A stretch of DNA of 64,000 nt from DATMQA01 sp035566895 (GTDB taxonomy: Bacteria > Verrucomicrobiota > Verrucomicrobiia > Limisphaerales > UBA8199), in assembly GCA_035566895.1 (NCBI GenBank), contig DATMQA010000117.1, positions 1-64,000 on the forward strand, written 5' to 3'. The stretch's first letter is position 1; each line of letters begins with the position of its first letter. The notes under the pieces are model-generated. The model was not told where the DNA came from and searched no databases. It was given only the letters and a program-made list of their open reading frames with translations. Shown piece by piece: positions 9,202 to 16,285 of the stretch. The position numbers and the translations under genes were made by a program.

Positions 9202-9436
9202 AAGCGCGCCGTGCCAGTGCCCGCCGGACGGCGGCGTTGCTGCTTCCGCGTCCGAGGGCATAGCGTCCTTTGAGGGAAAGGGAGGCGAAGCGCTTGGATT
9301 TGGGCGGCTGGGAGGCGACATCGGCCTCGAGCACCTGGCGGACGTGCTCGGCGCGCGCCCTGCCGAGCGCAGCGGCTTTGCGATCCACCTTGGCCAGTAG
9401 TGAACCGGGCAGCCGAACCGTAAGAATGTTTGGCAT
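9185..9436 (-). CDS. Ribbon-helix-helix antitoxin partner of the PIN toxin
   Basis: 83 aa starting MPNILTVRLPGSLLAKVDRK, a typical MetJ/Arc ribbon (TVRLP) followed by helices (ARAEHVRQVLEAD). The C-terminal part (RYALGRGSSNAAVRRALAR) is basic and probably wraps the toxin. It should bind its own promoter as a dimer and neutralise the PIN protein. It precedes and overlaps the toxin gene, so the two form one toxin-antitoxin operon. The start at 9436 gives the family-like N-terminus; the longer frame adds 12 unlikely residues. Confidence 0.8.
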   Translation of the reverse strand: MPNILTVRLPGSLLAKVDRKAAALGRARAEHVRQVLEADVASQPPKSKRFASLSLKGRYALGRGSSNAAVRRALARRAYEKDR

Positions 9437-9690
9437 ACATATCCGAATACATCCAGCCACGACGGAAATCAAGCGCGTTTTTGAGAACCCAGGATTAGCC
9501 GGGAATACTCGGGGGGCGCGGGTCCACGGTCCGCAGGGAGCTGGAAATTTTGGAGAGTGGGGGGGTGAGATGGTACAGTGGTGTCTTTTTAATTTTGCAC
9601 TCGGAATAAGTCGGAATAACTCGGAATTGCCGGGAATCGCTCAGAGCGGCGGCGAAAGGGGCGACGGTCCGGGGTGGGTGGGGGTGTGGG

Positions 9691-9880
9691 TGGGGGTGGG
9701 AGTACCCTCGTGGAGCCGTCACAGCGTCACACTCTGCATTTTACCGAGGGATTTTGAACGCCGAGCCGTCACAAAAGGTGGCACAAGGCGGCACAACCCG
9801 GCACATTCTGGCCTCAAGCGTAGTGATGGGCGGGTTGGCGGCGACTACGGCAGGAGCGCGACACGATAAAACCGTCCCGG
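9691..9880. repeat. ~190-bp imperfect direct repeat, copy A
   Basis: It matches 12186-12375 over its whole length with scattered differences. It starts with a G-rich run, then AGTACCCTCGTGGAGCCGTC, a conserved CACTCTGCATTTTACCG segment, GCCGTCACAAA and iterated GGCACAA words, and it runs into the minus-strand codons for FYRV near its end. Both copies are therefore the 3' end and downstream flank of a gene of the same secreted-protein family. Confidence 0.85.
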
Positions 9881-9892
9881 CGAATCCAAGGC
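9845..9892 (-). pseudogene. C-terminal remnant of a secreted protein (RFYRVALLP end)
   Basis: Reading the minus strand gives ALDSPGRFYRVALLP then a stop, the stereotyped C-terminus of many large secreted Verrucomicrobia proteins and nearly the same as the intact tail ending at 12340 (RRFYRVVLLQ). No recognisable coding continues upstream, so only the tail and the 3' flank of the original gene survive. Confidence 0.6.
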
Positions 9893-9978
9893 GTGGCTAA
9901 AAAGCCCCAGTTTGAACAAAAGCGAAGCGGCGCGGTCACTTACTTTGTGATACAAAGTGAATAAACCAAGACAAGCAT

Positions 9979-10755
9979 ATGGACAACATTAATCCGCTTC
10001 CGCCCCGTATTCCGCCGCCATTCCCGCCAAGACCGAGCGCGCGGTCCGAAGAACCGCTCGGCACTCGTACCGAGGAACTCGAGCCGATTACAAATCCAGT
10101 GGCGGCGAGCGAGGCTATCCTCCGGCAACCGCGGCGGGTGATGTACCAGGTGCGGCAGCCCGGTTCTGGCCGGCTCATCCTGGGAATGGTCTTTGTCGCC
10201 GTCGTCTGCAGCCTGGTTTACGGGGTCGTGGTCGGCACGTTTTCGAACGGCACCCAGCTTTGGGCGGCGCCCGCAAAAATCGCCGGCGGCCTGCTGGTGT
10301 CGGCGGTGATCTGCCTCCCGAGCCTCTACATTTTCACGTGCTTGAGCGGTTCACAGGCGCGCCTGGTGGAAATTTGCGGGCTGGTGGCCGGGTTGCTCCT
10401 GCTGATGACGATATTGCTCATCGGTTTCGCGCCGGTGGCCTGGCTGTTCTCGCAATCGACCGACTCGGTCATCTGGATGGGGGCGTTGCACCTGCTCTTT
10501 TGGCTCATCGCGACGTGTTTCGGGTTGCGGTTTCTCGATCACGGTTTCTCTCAATCGCAAGCACGGTCGAAGGGCGGCTTGCACACCTGGATTGTCATTT
10601 TCGTGCTGGTGGCGGTGCAGATGACAACGGCTCTGCGGCCGATCGTCGGGACGGCGCGAACGTTTCTGCCGGAGGAGAAGAAGTTCTTTTTGGCCTATTG
10701 GGCTGATTGCTTGCAGGCTTCGATGCCAGGGACGGCGTCGCCGGGAGCGAATTAA
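9979..10755 (+). CDS. Polytopic membrane protein, unknown function (paralogue of the next gene)
   Basis: 258 aa. The first ~65 residues are cytoplasmic and Pro-rich (PLPPRIPPPFPPRP). They are followed by about five hydrophobic helices, for example LILGMVFVAVVCSLVYG, ICGLVAGLLLLMTILLIGF and TWIVIFVLVAVQMTTALRP. The closing segment ALRPIVGTARTFLPEEKKFF parallels the end of the next gene (VLRPFIWDPGRPVEF), so the two are probably diverged paralogues in one operon 33 bp apart. The general shape recalls Yip1-like membrane proteins, but I do not recognise the family. Confidence 0.7.
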   Translation: MDNINPLPPRIPPPFPPRPSARSEEPLGTRTEELEPITNPVAASEAILRQPRRVMYQVRQPGSGRLILGMVFVAVVCSLVYGVVVGTFSNGTQLWAAPAKIAGGLLVSAVICLPSLYIFTCLSGSQARLVEICGLVAGLLLLMTILLIGFAPVAWLFSQSTDSVIWMGALHLLFWLIATCFGLRFLDHGFSQSQARSKGGLHTWIVIFVLVAVQMTTALRPIVGTARTFLPEEKKFFLAYWADCLQASMPGTASPGAN

Positions 10756-10788
10756 CGGGAACGGCCACAAAATAATGGAGACAGGCTC

Positions 10789-11499
10789 ATGCCAGCGTTC
10801 CCAACGCATCTGAAGTCGGTGGATTACTTTCTGCGCGCGGAACCCGAGGGCCTGGCCGCATGGGTGGTGGGCCGGGAATCCAGGCTGGTTTGGTTTTGCG
10901 TGCTTGCGGTGGTGGCCGGGGCGGGACCGTACGGGGCGGTCATGGGCTGTTGGTGGACTCCATTGCAGGCGTTCTACGTGGCGATCAAACTGCCGCTGCT
11001 CATTCTGCTCACGTCGCTTGGGAACGGCTTGCTCAACGGTATGTTGGCGCCGTTGCTTGGGCTCAACATCACGTTTCGGCAATCCTTGACGGCGGTGCTG
11101 GTGAGCTTTGCGTATGCCGCGATGGTGCTGGGGGCGTTCAGCCCGGTGGCGCTGTTTGTGGTCTGGAACACTCCGCCGCTGAGGGCGACAACCTGGTCCT
11201 CCTCGCCGGAGTATGCTTTTCTGCAACTCACGCTGGTCGTGTTTATCGCCTTGGCCGGGGTGGTGGGGAATGTCCGTCTGCTGCCGCTGCTACGCCAACT
11301 GTCGGGCAGCCGGTCCGTAGCGCGAAAAGTCCTGGTGGCCTGGCTGCTGGGCAACCTGTTTCTCGGCAGCCAGATTTGCTGGGTGCTGCGGCCCTTTATC
11401 TGGGACCCCGGCCGGCCGGTTGAATTCATTGGCCAACAGGCTTTCCACGGCAATTTTTATGAGGCGGTGTTCAATGCGTTAAAGCGAGTGTTGTTTTAA
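10789..11499 (+). CDS. Polytopic membrane protein, unknown function
   Basis: 236 aa with about five hydrophobic segments (LVWFCVLAVVAGAGPYGAV, FYVAIKLPLLILLTSLGNGL, LVVFIALAGVVGNV and others) and a short soluble end. It shares the closing LRPxxxxxxxPVEF-like motif and helix order with the gene just upstream, without the Pro-rich head. The two should be co-transcribed. The role is unknown; the GLNITFRQSLTAVLVSFAYA stretch gives an overall resemblance to Yip1-type proteins only. Confidence 0.7.
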   Translation: MPAFPTHLKSVDYFLRAEPEGLAAWVVGRESRLVWFCVLAVVAGAGPYGAVMGCWWTPLQAFYVAIKLPLLILLTSLGNGLLNGMLAPLLGLNITFRQSLTAVLVSFAYAAMVLGAFSPVALFVVWNTPPLRATTWSSSPEYAFLQLTLVVFIALAGVVGNVRLLPLLRQLSGSRSVARKVLVAWLLGNLFLGSQICWVLRPFIWDPGRPVEFIGQQAFHGNFYEAVFNALKRVLF

Positions 11500-11628
11500 G
11501 TAGAAGCAAACAGGAGGCAACGGAGTTAGCGGAGGGGAGGGATTTTGGATTTTTGAGTTTTGATTTTCGATTTTATGTGCGCAGGTTAAGGTGCCGTGTT
11601 TTGGGCGGGCGCGTTCCGCTCATCCCGG

Positions 11629-11649
11629 CCCTCTCCCGCGGGGAGAGGG
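11629..11649. repeat. Palindrome CCCTCTCCC-GCG-GGGAGAGGG
   Basis: A perfect 9-bp inverted repeat with a 3-bp centre, a GC-rich intergenic palindrome of the REP type. It follows the two membrane genes by about 130 bp. It could form a strong hairpin but lacks a following T-run, so I do not call it a terminator. Confidence 0.65.
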
Positions 11650-11686
11650 AGACCGTTGGCGCCCGAATTATGAACAGGGAACGAAA

Positions 11687-11766
11687 TGTAGCAGCCGACG
11701 CAAGGAGGCTCTGATCAATACTTAAAGATGCCAGAAAATTTGAGCCTCCTTGCGTCGGCTGCTACA
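11687..11766. repeat. Long hairpin repeat, 25-bp perfect arms (REP-like)
   Basis: Arm 11687-11711 begins TGTAGCAGCCGACG; arm 11742-11766 is its exact reverse complement and ends CGTCGGCTGCTACA. The 30-nt loop is AT-rich. From memory this TGTAGCAGCCGACG word recurs in Verrucomicrobia intergenic DNA, which would make it a dispersed palindromic repeat. No RAYT-type transposase is present in this window. Confidence 0.85.
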
Positions 11767-12003
11767 ATCAGAGTGAGTGATTCTTCAAACTCGCTCTAAG
11801 ATCTTCCGGGACAGGTATGTTGAAAAATTTTTCCCGGGGGGTGGGTTTGGCCGAGGGGGCGAAAGAAATAAATAATGTAGTTCGGATAGGTGCGGATAGC
11901 CGCGGATAGGCGTGGATGACCGCGGGTAGGCGCCGACGGGTGTCGGGAGCGGACAGTCTGGCCGAGAAGGGGACAGGGAGGGGGAGTGTGTTTGGGGTCC
12001 CCA

Positions 12004-12100
12004 GGGTGCTACAGTGCTACAACCCGCATAGAACCGAGTGATTTTGCGACATCAGGGTGCTACAAAGGTGCTACAAAGCTGCTACAAGGCGCTACAAAGG
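12004..12100. repeat. Degenerate tandem GGTGCTACAA repeats
   Basis: The word GGTGCTACAA or close variants (GTGCTACA, GCTGCTACAA, GCGCTACAA) occurs about six times in under 100 bp, in two clusters (12004-12022 and 12054-12100). The period drifts between 9 and 12 bp, so it is neither a clean microsatellite nor a CRISPR. Confidence 0.75.
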
Positions 12101-12185
12101 CCACAGTCCACGGTCCACGGTCCAAAATACCGGGAGAGACGATGGAATGCTTTAGAACCGCAGCGGAGTGACGGAGTGAGGGGGG

Positions 12186-12375
12186 TGGGGGTGGGAGTAC
12201 CCTCGTGGAGCCGTCACAGCGTCACACTCTGCATTTTACCGTGGGATTTCGAACGTCGAGCCGTCACAAATGGCGGCACAAGGCGGCACAAGCCGTCACA
12301 TTCTTGCCTCAAGCGGAGTGCCCGGCGGGTTGGCGGGGACTACTGCAACAGCACGACACGATAAAACCGCCTCGG
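12186..12375. repeat. ~190-bp imperfect direct repeat, copy B
   Basis: Partner of 9691-9880, about 2.5 kb away in the same orientation. Here the repeat still joins a readable C-terminal fragment (12340-12693, minus strand), which shows the repeat is the end and 3' flank of a gene of that family. Confidence 0.85.
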
Positions 12376-12693
12376 GTCGGCAGGTGCGGAGTCAAAGCCC
12401 GCCATGGTGCCGTTAGTGGCGAGGGCGGCGTTGCCGATGTTGCTCCAGACGCTGCCGAGATTGGAATTGCACTGCAACTGGTAGGTTTGGCCGGCGACGG
12501 CGGTCCAGGTCAGGTTAACCTGGCCGGCCGTTTTCCTGACGGTTTGGATGATGGGCGCCAAGGGAACACTGAGCCGGAACGCGGTTCCAAGGTTGAAGTC
12601 GCCGCCGCCTGAGGTTACGCCATAGAAATTGCCATCGCTGGCCTGGAGCAGGCCGGCTATGGGCTCAACGCCCTGGGCCGTGCGGGCAGTCAA
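12340..12693 (-). pseudogene. C-terminal fragment of a GloVer-type repeat secreted protein
   Basis: The fragment reads GLLQASDGNFYGVTSGGG then GTAFRL, the last unit of the SDGNFYGTTxxGG tandem repeats of choice-of-anchor proteins in Verrucomicrobia. A fibronectin-like C-terminal domain follows (VNLTWTAVAGQTYQLQ), ending in RRFYRVVLLQ, the stereotyped tail thought to be an export or anchoring signal. There is no signal peptide or N-terminal repeat region. Upstream lies a REP-like sequence (GGCTGGTAGGAGCCAGCC near 12718), so the gene was probably cut there. The apparent start is only a TTG inside the domain. Confidence 0.7.
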
Positions 12694-12864
12694 GCACCAA
12701 TTGGCACCCGGGCGGAGGCTGGTAGGAGCCAGCCCCCGCCATGGGCGACTTACCGGAGCCGAAGCGACCTCGTAGCCAACTAATTAATTAGAATGTCAAA
12801 GAGCGCGAAACGACTGAGGCTGTGCCCCGATTAAGGAGACGACAGCCGGAGCTGTTTCGAAAGT

Positions 12865-12928
12865 GGGTTGATGGATGGGTGGATGGGTGGATTGATGGAT
12901 TGATGGATTATTGGATTAATGGATTACT
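12865..12928. repeat. Degenerate GGATGGGT / GATGGATT repeats
   Basis: Overlapping words GTTGATGGATGGGTGGAT and TTGATGGATT run for about 60 bp at the 3' end of the frameshifted gene, with a drifting 8-10-bp period. A smaller cluster of the same words lies inside that gene at about 13031-13060. Confidence 0.7.
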
Positions 12929-13672
12929 GGCGGCACCGGGCGTTGGGAATCGGGGGTGGGGTCAATTGGGCTGAGATTTCTGCTCGGGCTTGATCCACCT
13001 TGATTTGGCTTGATGGGAGCGCGGACGGATTAGTGGATGGGTGGATTATTGGATTAGTGGCGGGTTGCAGTTCGGCCGAGATTTCTGCTGGGGCTTGATC
13101 CACCTTGATTTGGTTTGATGGGAGCGCGGCCGGGGAGGAGCGGGCGGCCAGCAGTTCCTGGCTCAGGCGGTGTTTTTCCGCTTTGACCGCGGAGTTGGAC
13201 TGGTGGCAGAGGGCGTGGACAACCTGGAGGTACTTGGCGGGAGTGGCCTGGAACATGTTCTTGAGGGCGTCGTCGCCGTGTTCGCGCATGGCTTCCAAGA
13301 GCTGCAGGGCGGCGACGTAGTTGCAAGCGCGGCGGACGTGGGCGATATCGGTTTCGCCGATTTCCCGGAGGAGGTCGATGGCCAATTCGACCTGAGCTTT
13401 GGCGCGGTCGATGGCGTCCTGGTGTTTGAGATAATCCTGGTAACCGCTCTTGACCCAGTTAGTTATGTTTTGGGTGTTGAGGCCCTCGCCGGCCTCGCCG
13501 AGTTCGTCGATGATGACGCGATAGGGGAGGCCATCATCGAGCATGTGGTTGAGCATGTCGCGGTTTCTTTGGGGAGGCGGGCGATTTTACCGTTCCGGCG
13601 GAGGTTTTCGGTTGGGGATTGCTGGTTGGCGAGCTCGGTGGTGAGGAGTTCGGTTTCGGGGGTGTCATTCAT
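12924..13672 (-). pseudogene. Frameshifted gene, phage Mu gp27/DUF3486-like family (tentative)
   Basis: Two frames join into one protein. The head (MNDTPETELLTTEL... GKIARLPKET, from 13672) breaks near 13570 and continues one frame over as RDMLNHMLDDGLPYRVIIDE down to 12924. Restoring one C (ACCGCGAC to ACCCGCGAC) would read KETRDMLNHML. The middle (LNTQNITNWVKSGYQDYL) resembles small phage-like or regulatory DNA-binding proteins with an LxxQNLxxWxxxGYxDxL motif; the family is tentative. Its C-terminal tail contains an in-frame 105-bp duplication. It could be a pseudogene, a sequencing error or a slippage site. Confidence 0.65.
12973..13129. repeat. 52-bp direct repeat pair inside the frameshifted gene
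   Basis: 12973-13024 and 13078-13129 differ at two positions. Both read GAGATTTCTGCTxGGGCTTG then ATCCACCTTGATTTGGYTTG. They are 105 bp apart, exactly 35 codons, so the protein tail is duplicated (SNQIKVDQAPAEIS and SSQIKVDQARAEIS). The word CCTTGATT recurs at 14714-14803. Confidence 0.85.
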
Positions 13673-13744
13673 AGTTGCATTTTTGATTTTTGATTTTTGA
13701 TTTTCGATTTCAGTTGGGTGAAGTCAGGGTGCGTCGGGGGGCAA

Positions 13745-13919
13745 GAAGTTTACCGTTTGTTGACCGATTTGACCGGCCGGTGGCGACGAGTTTATCCGCG
13801 AATAGGCGAGGTTTGCCGGAGTTAGGCGGAGATAGCCGAAAGCGGCCGGGACGCTGGGGACGAGTTGCGTGAGGGGCGGCGGGGGAGGAAGTTTACCGTT
13901 TGTTGACCGACTTGACCGG
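13745..13919. repeat. 32-bp direct repeat pair (GAAGTTTACCGTTTGTTGAC...)
   Basis: 13745-13776 and 13888-13919 are identical except for one base (GACCGATTTG versus GACCGACTTG). Between them is a run of related words such as GCGAATAGGCG and GGAGATAGCCG. No coding sense is evident. Confidence 0.75.
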
Positions 13920-14112
13920 GTGCCTTCCCATGGCCGTGCTGCCATCGTCATCAGTTCAATGTTCATATTCATTCAACGAGGCTGCGACAACGCAGGCTCT
14001 ATATATTTATGGCGATCAGCAGGCGGAATTTTCCATCGGGCGGCGATTTTGTTTAAACTTTTTTCCTTTGGCCGGGGTTTTTTAGGAGCGGGGTTCATAC
14101 GAGTGGAAAAAT

Positions 14113-14151
14113 TACTCGAATCTAGTCGAATTTAGTCGAATTTGGTCGAAT
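14113..14151. repeat. Tandem TCGAATTTAG repeats
   Basis: Four consecutive 10-bp units with small changes: CTCGAATCTAG, TCGAATTTAG, TCGAATTTGG, TCGAATGGG. No gene is attached. Confidence 0.75.
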
Positions 14152-14568
14152 GGGAGTCCCCGTGAGGAACTACCCTGGAGGCAGGGAGCAGGTTAAGGGT
14201 TGTGGCCGAGGTTTGGTGGCGCGCGGCTGTGTTCATCATAGCTCTATATATTGTAAGGAACGTCGGCATCAAAATTTGCCGTCGAGATGGATGGCGTGCT
14301 GGGGGACGGCTTCTCGTTTCCTTCTTTTCACTTGGCCCAGGTACAATGCAACCAGCGTGCCAAGCGTTTGCGTGGCGGGCCGGAGGTGTAGCAAGGCGGC
14401 CGAAAAGATGTGTAAGGTGCTCTAAATATGAATGCTTACATCAATTAGTGAGGCCAGTGGAGGGTTGGAGGGCGCCTAGAGAGTGTGACACGAAAAGTGT
14501 GCCACGGTGTGCCATGGCTGAAAAAAAGTGCGACATTTTGGCACAGATGGCGCAATAAGAGATAAAAG

Positions 14569-14616
14569 TTGAAACGTTGAAGCGCTGAAACGCTGAAACG
14601 CTGAAACGCTGAAAAG
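14569..14616. repeat. Tandem CGCTGAAA repeats
   Basis: GTTGAAACGTTGAAG followed by four near-exact 8-bp CGCTGAAA units. The cluster is preceded by a separate set of GTGTGCCA-like words. Confidence 0.8.
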
Positions 14617-14713
14617 GAGAACGGGATAACATAAGTCGGAGCGGCAGTCCCCAGGAGGACCCAGGCAGCCCAAGAGAGGGGGGGAGTGAAGCGCTTTGAT
14701 TGGAAAAAAATAT

Positions 14714-14803
14714 CAACCTTGATTTACCTTGATTCACCTTGATTTCAGGGGTTTTCAACCTTGACTGGAACCTTGACGCAACCTTGACTCCACCTGGACT
14801 TGA
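14714..14803. repeat. Six spaced CCTTGA words
   Basis: CCTTGATTTA, CCTTGATTCA, CCTTGATTTC, then CCTTGACTGG, CCTTGACGCA and CCTTGACTCC within 90 bp, spaced 10-20 bp. The first three match the CACCTTGATTT core of the 52-bp repeat at 12973-13129, so the two loci share a sequence family. Confidence 0.75.
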
Positions 14804-15023
14804 TGATTTGAGCAGGCCGAGCGTGCAACGGCGAAACACCGGAAAGCGCCAGCCGGCGGACGACAAAAAGGGAGAGACGCCCCCGGTTGAGGGGCGGGCA
14901 CAAAACACAGGTTGAGAACATAGGTCCTCTTTCTTAATGCCGGCGCGTTACCCGTTATGCGGTGCGGGCGGCAGGCCCGATACGGCGCCAAGTATGCGAT
15001 GAGCATGAAATGATCCCATTCTC

Positions 15024-15317
15024 ATGGGTATCAAGTATGAGATGGAGGCACGAAGGGTGCCTATTGACTCTCGTGAAGGGAATCGGTTGAACAGGAGGAA
15101 ACTGAGGGAACGAAGAAATGATCGCCACGAAAAGGCAAAAAGCATTTGGATTCATCCGCGATGGCACAGATGGACGTCCGAGATTGACTCCGTGGCCGCC
15201 GACTTCGGCACAATCGAACCCGAGAAATTTGACTACGCCAAACTCTTTAAGGAGTACGTAATCTGGGTCGAGCGGGAAACCGGCGGCAAACTTAAACTAT
15301 GTACCAAGAGAAATTGA
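15024..15317 (+). CDS. Doubtful 97-aa hypothetical protein or relic
   Basis: The second half (SVAADFGTIEPEKFDYAKLF then KEYVIWVERETGG) reads like real protein, while the first half overlaps repeat-like DNA (CACGAAAAGGC near 15130). It may be the surviving C-terminus of a lost gene. No family is recognised and the start is arbitrary. Confidence 0.25.
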   Translation: MGIKYEMEARRVPIDSREGNRLNRRKLRERRNDRHEKAKSIWIHPRWHRWTSEIDSVAADFGTIEPEKFDYAKLFKEYVIWVERETGGKLKLCTKRN

Positions 15318-15393
15318 GGAGATCAGTTCGCCTGGACGGAGTTAACGATACTTAAGAACTTCTCATTCCGGGCGCACCGTCGCACCGAGCCTC

Positions 15394-15624
15394 TCATTGC
15401 TGCTCCCCAAGCAGTCTCTCCTTAGCTTCCTGTAACACACGAAGGGCTTGCTCGAAATCGAAAACCCAGGGCTGACCGTCCTGCCGAGGGTACAGCTCCA
15501 AAGTAAGGTTCGCCGACTCTTGGTTCAATTCAGCCCACTGAGCATTATCGGCGAACACCTCGGCTACCAGTCGTTCGCGATCCGGTGGGCTTGATATCGA
15601 TATTCTGAAGTTTAGCGAGTTCAT
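15394..15624 (-). CDS. Small immunity-like protein downstream of the RHS toxin cassette
   Basis: 76 aa (MNSLNFRISISSPPDRERLV through VFDFEQALRVLQEAKERLL). It is acidic, with a beta-rich start and a helical end, and is compact like the small immunity proteins that trail RHS tips. It follows the first immunity gene by about 185 bp on the same strand; nothing I can identify lies in that gap. It could be the orphan partner of a toxin tip that has been replaced (inference). The start at 15624 removes five unlikely residues. Confidence 0.6.
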   Translation of the reverse strand: MNSLNFRISISSPPDRERLVAEVFADNAQWAELNQESANLTLELYPRQDGQPWVFDFEQALRVLQEAKERLLGEQQ

Positions 15625-15808
15625 TTTTCTAAAGAACAAGAATTCACCTGCGCTGTTGAGACGTCACCCTGTCCTTTCGTCCCTATCGCAAACCCTCAGC
15701 CGAAAGCCCCGTTCGCCGCTGCGTTGTTCAGCGCTTTGGCTCCAGAGCCGTTCGCTGGGATACGAGCTAAACTGTTACATTCAAGCGTGTCTCGGTATGT
15801 TTGTAAGA

Positions 15809-16285
15809 CTAAGGGCAGGGGTGGGAGCCTTTCCCATTCAATCTTACTATTCGGATCTTGCCGTAATGAGTGAGAGATATTATCCAGTGTAAGGAAGTGT
15901 CAAAGATGTCAATGTCGTCCGCCGCAGGATACCACACGTCTTCTAGGTTGTGGCAGAGGTCACTGAACTTCATCCTATCAATCTGATCGAAGCGGTACCA
16001 GTTGATTAGGACTGTTGCGGATGGAGTTATTCCTAAAGAGTGGAATATTGCGGCCAGATCCAGAACGGCGCCGACGGGACTAAATACGCGAACAACGGAA
16101 GAGATATCGTTAAGTCTCTGCACCAATGGTAAGCTGTCAGTGGATGTGACTAGGCCAAGGCGATCAACAAGACGCGTTTTAAGGGAGGCACATTCATGCG
16201 GTAGCAGCGTTTCAAACCAGGGAAAATCCGCACCGGCGTTATGGCGCTGAAAGTTTTCTATTTTGAAAGACTCCATAGGGTTCAT
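15809..16285 (-). CDS. Putative immunity protein of the RHS toxin
   Basis: 158 aa, no family recognised. Its ATG (16285) overlaps the RHS stop codon in an ATGA arrangement, so it should be translationally coupled to the toxin, as expected of a cognate immunity gene. The sequence is acidic, with hydrophobic beta segments (TPSATVLINWYRFDQID) and an end (LHWIISLTHYGKIRIVRL) of the kind seen in small immunity proteins that mimic ordinary enzymes. It has no signal peptide, which suggests protection in the cytoplasm. The function is inferred from position only. Confidence 0.72.
   Translation of the reverse strand: MNPMESFKIENFQRHNAGADFPWFETLLPHECASLKTRLVDRLGLVTSTDSLPLVQRLNDISSVVRVFSPVGAVLDLAAIFHSLGITPSATVLINWYRFDQIDRMKFSDLCHNLEDVWYPAADDIDIFDTSLHWIISLTHYGKIRIVRLNGKGSHPCP

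Larger units (their letters stand above)
9437..9978. other. Gene-free interval with short repeats and a gene-tail remnant
   Basis: 542 bp without a convincing gene. It contains imperfect runs of the word CGGAATAACT (9601-9640; a related CGGGAATACTCGG near 9500), a G-rich stretch (GGGTGGGTGGGGGTGTGGG near 9670-9700), repeat copy A (9691-9880) and the 15-codon tail of a lost secreted-protein gene (9845-9892). Confidence 0.7.
11500..12339. other. 840-bp gene-free interval rich in palindromes and short repeats
   Basis: Holds a GATTTT-type run (11551-11575), the palindrome at 11629-11649, the long hairpin repeat at 11687-11766, iterated GCGGATAGGC words (11881-11937), iterated GGTGCTACAA words (12004-12100), a CACGGTC doublet (12107-12123) and most of repeat copy B. 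No convincing gene is seen; the short frames present translate the repeats. Confidence 0.7.
13673..15393. other. 1.7-kb largely non-coding interval with several repeat families
   Basis: From left to right it holds a GATTTTTGATTTTTGATTTT run (13684-13708), a 32-bp direct repeat (13745-13776 and 13888-13919), iterated TCGAATTTAG words (14113-14151), GTGTGCCA words (14488-14515), iterated CGCTGAAA (14569-14616), iterated CCTTGA (14714-14803) and one doubtful small ORF (15024-15317). The other reading frames translate these repeats and look non-coding. Two stretches (13998-14010 and 14240-14252) share CTCTATATATT. Confidence 0.7.

Noticed and set aside
12004..12100. Possible CRISPR-like array
   Set aside because: Units are only ~10 bp, vary in sequence and have no spacers of constant length; no cas genes are present.
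14202..14558. 118-codon forward frame with a hydrophobic start
   Set aside because: It crosses short-repeat DNA and shows no coding character in its second half.
15640..15808. Possible integron attC site between the two immunity-like genes
   Set aside because: There is an imperfect palindrome (AGCCAAAGCGCTG region), but the GTTRRRY/RYYYAAC core pair is absent.
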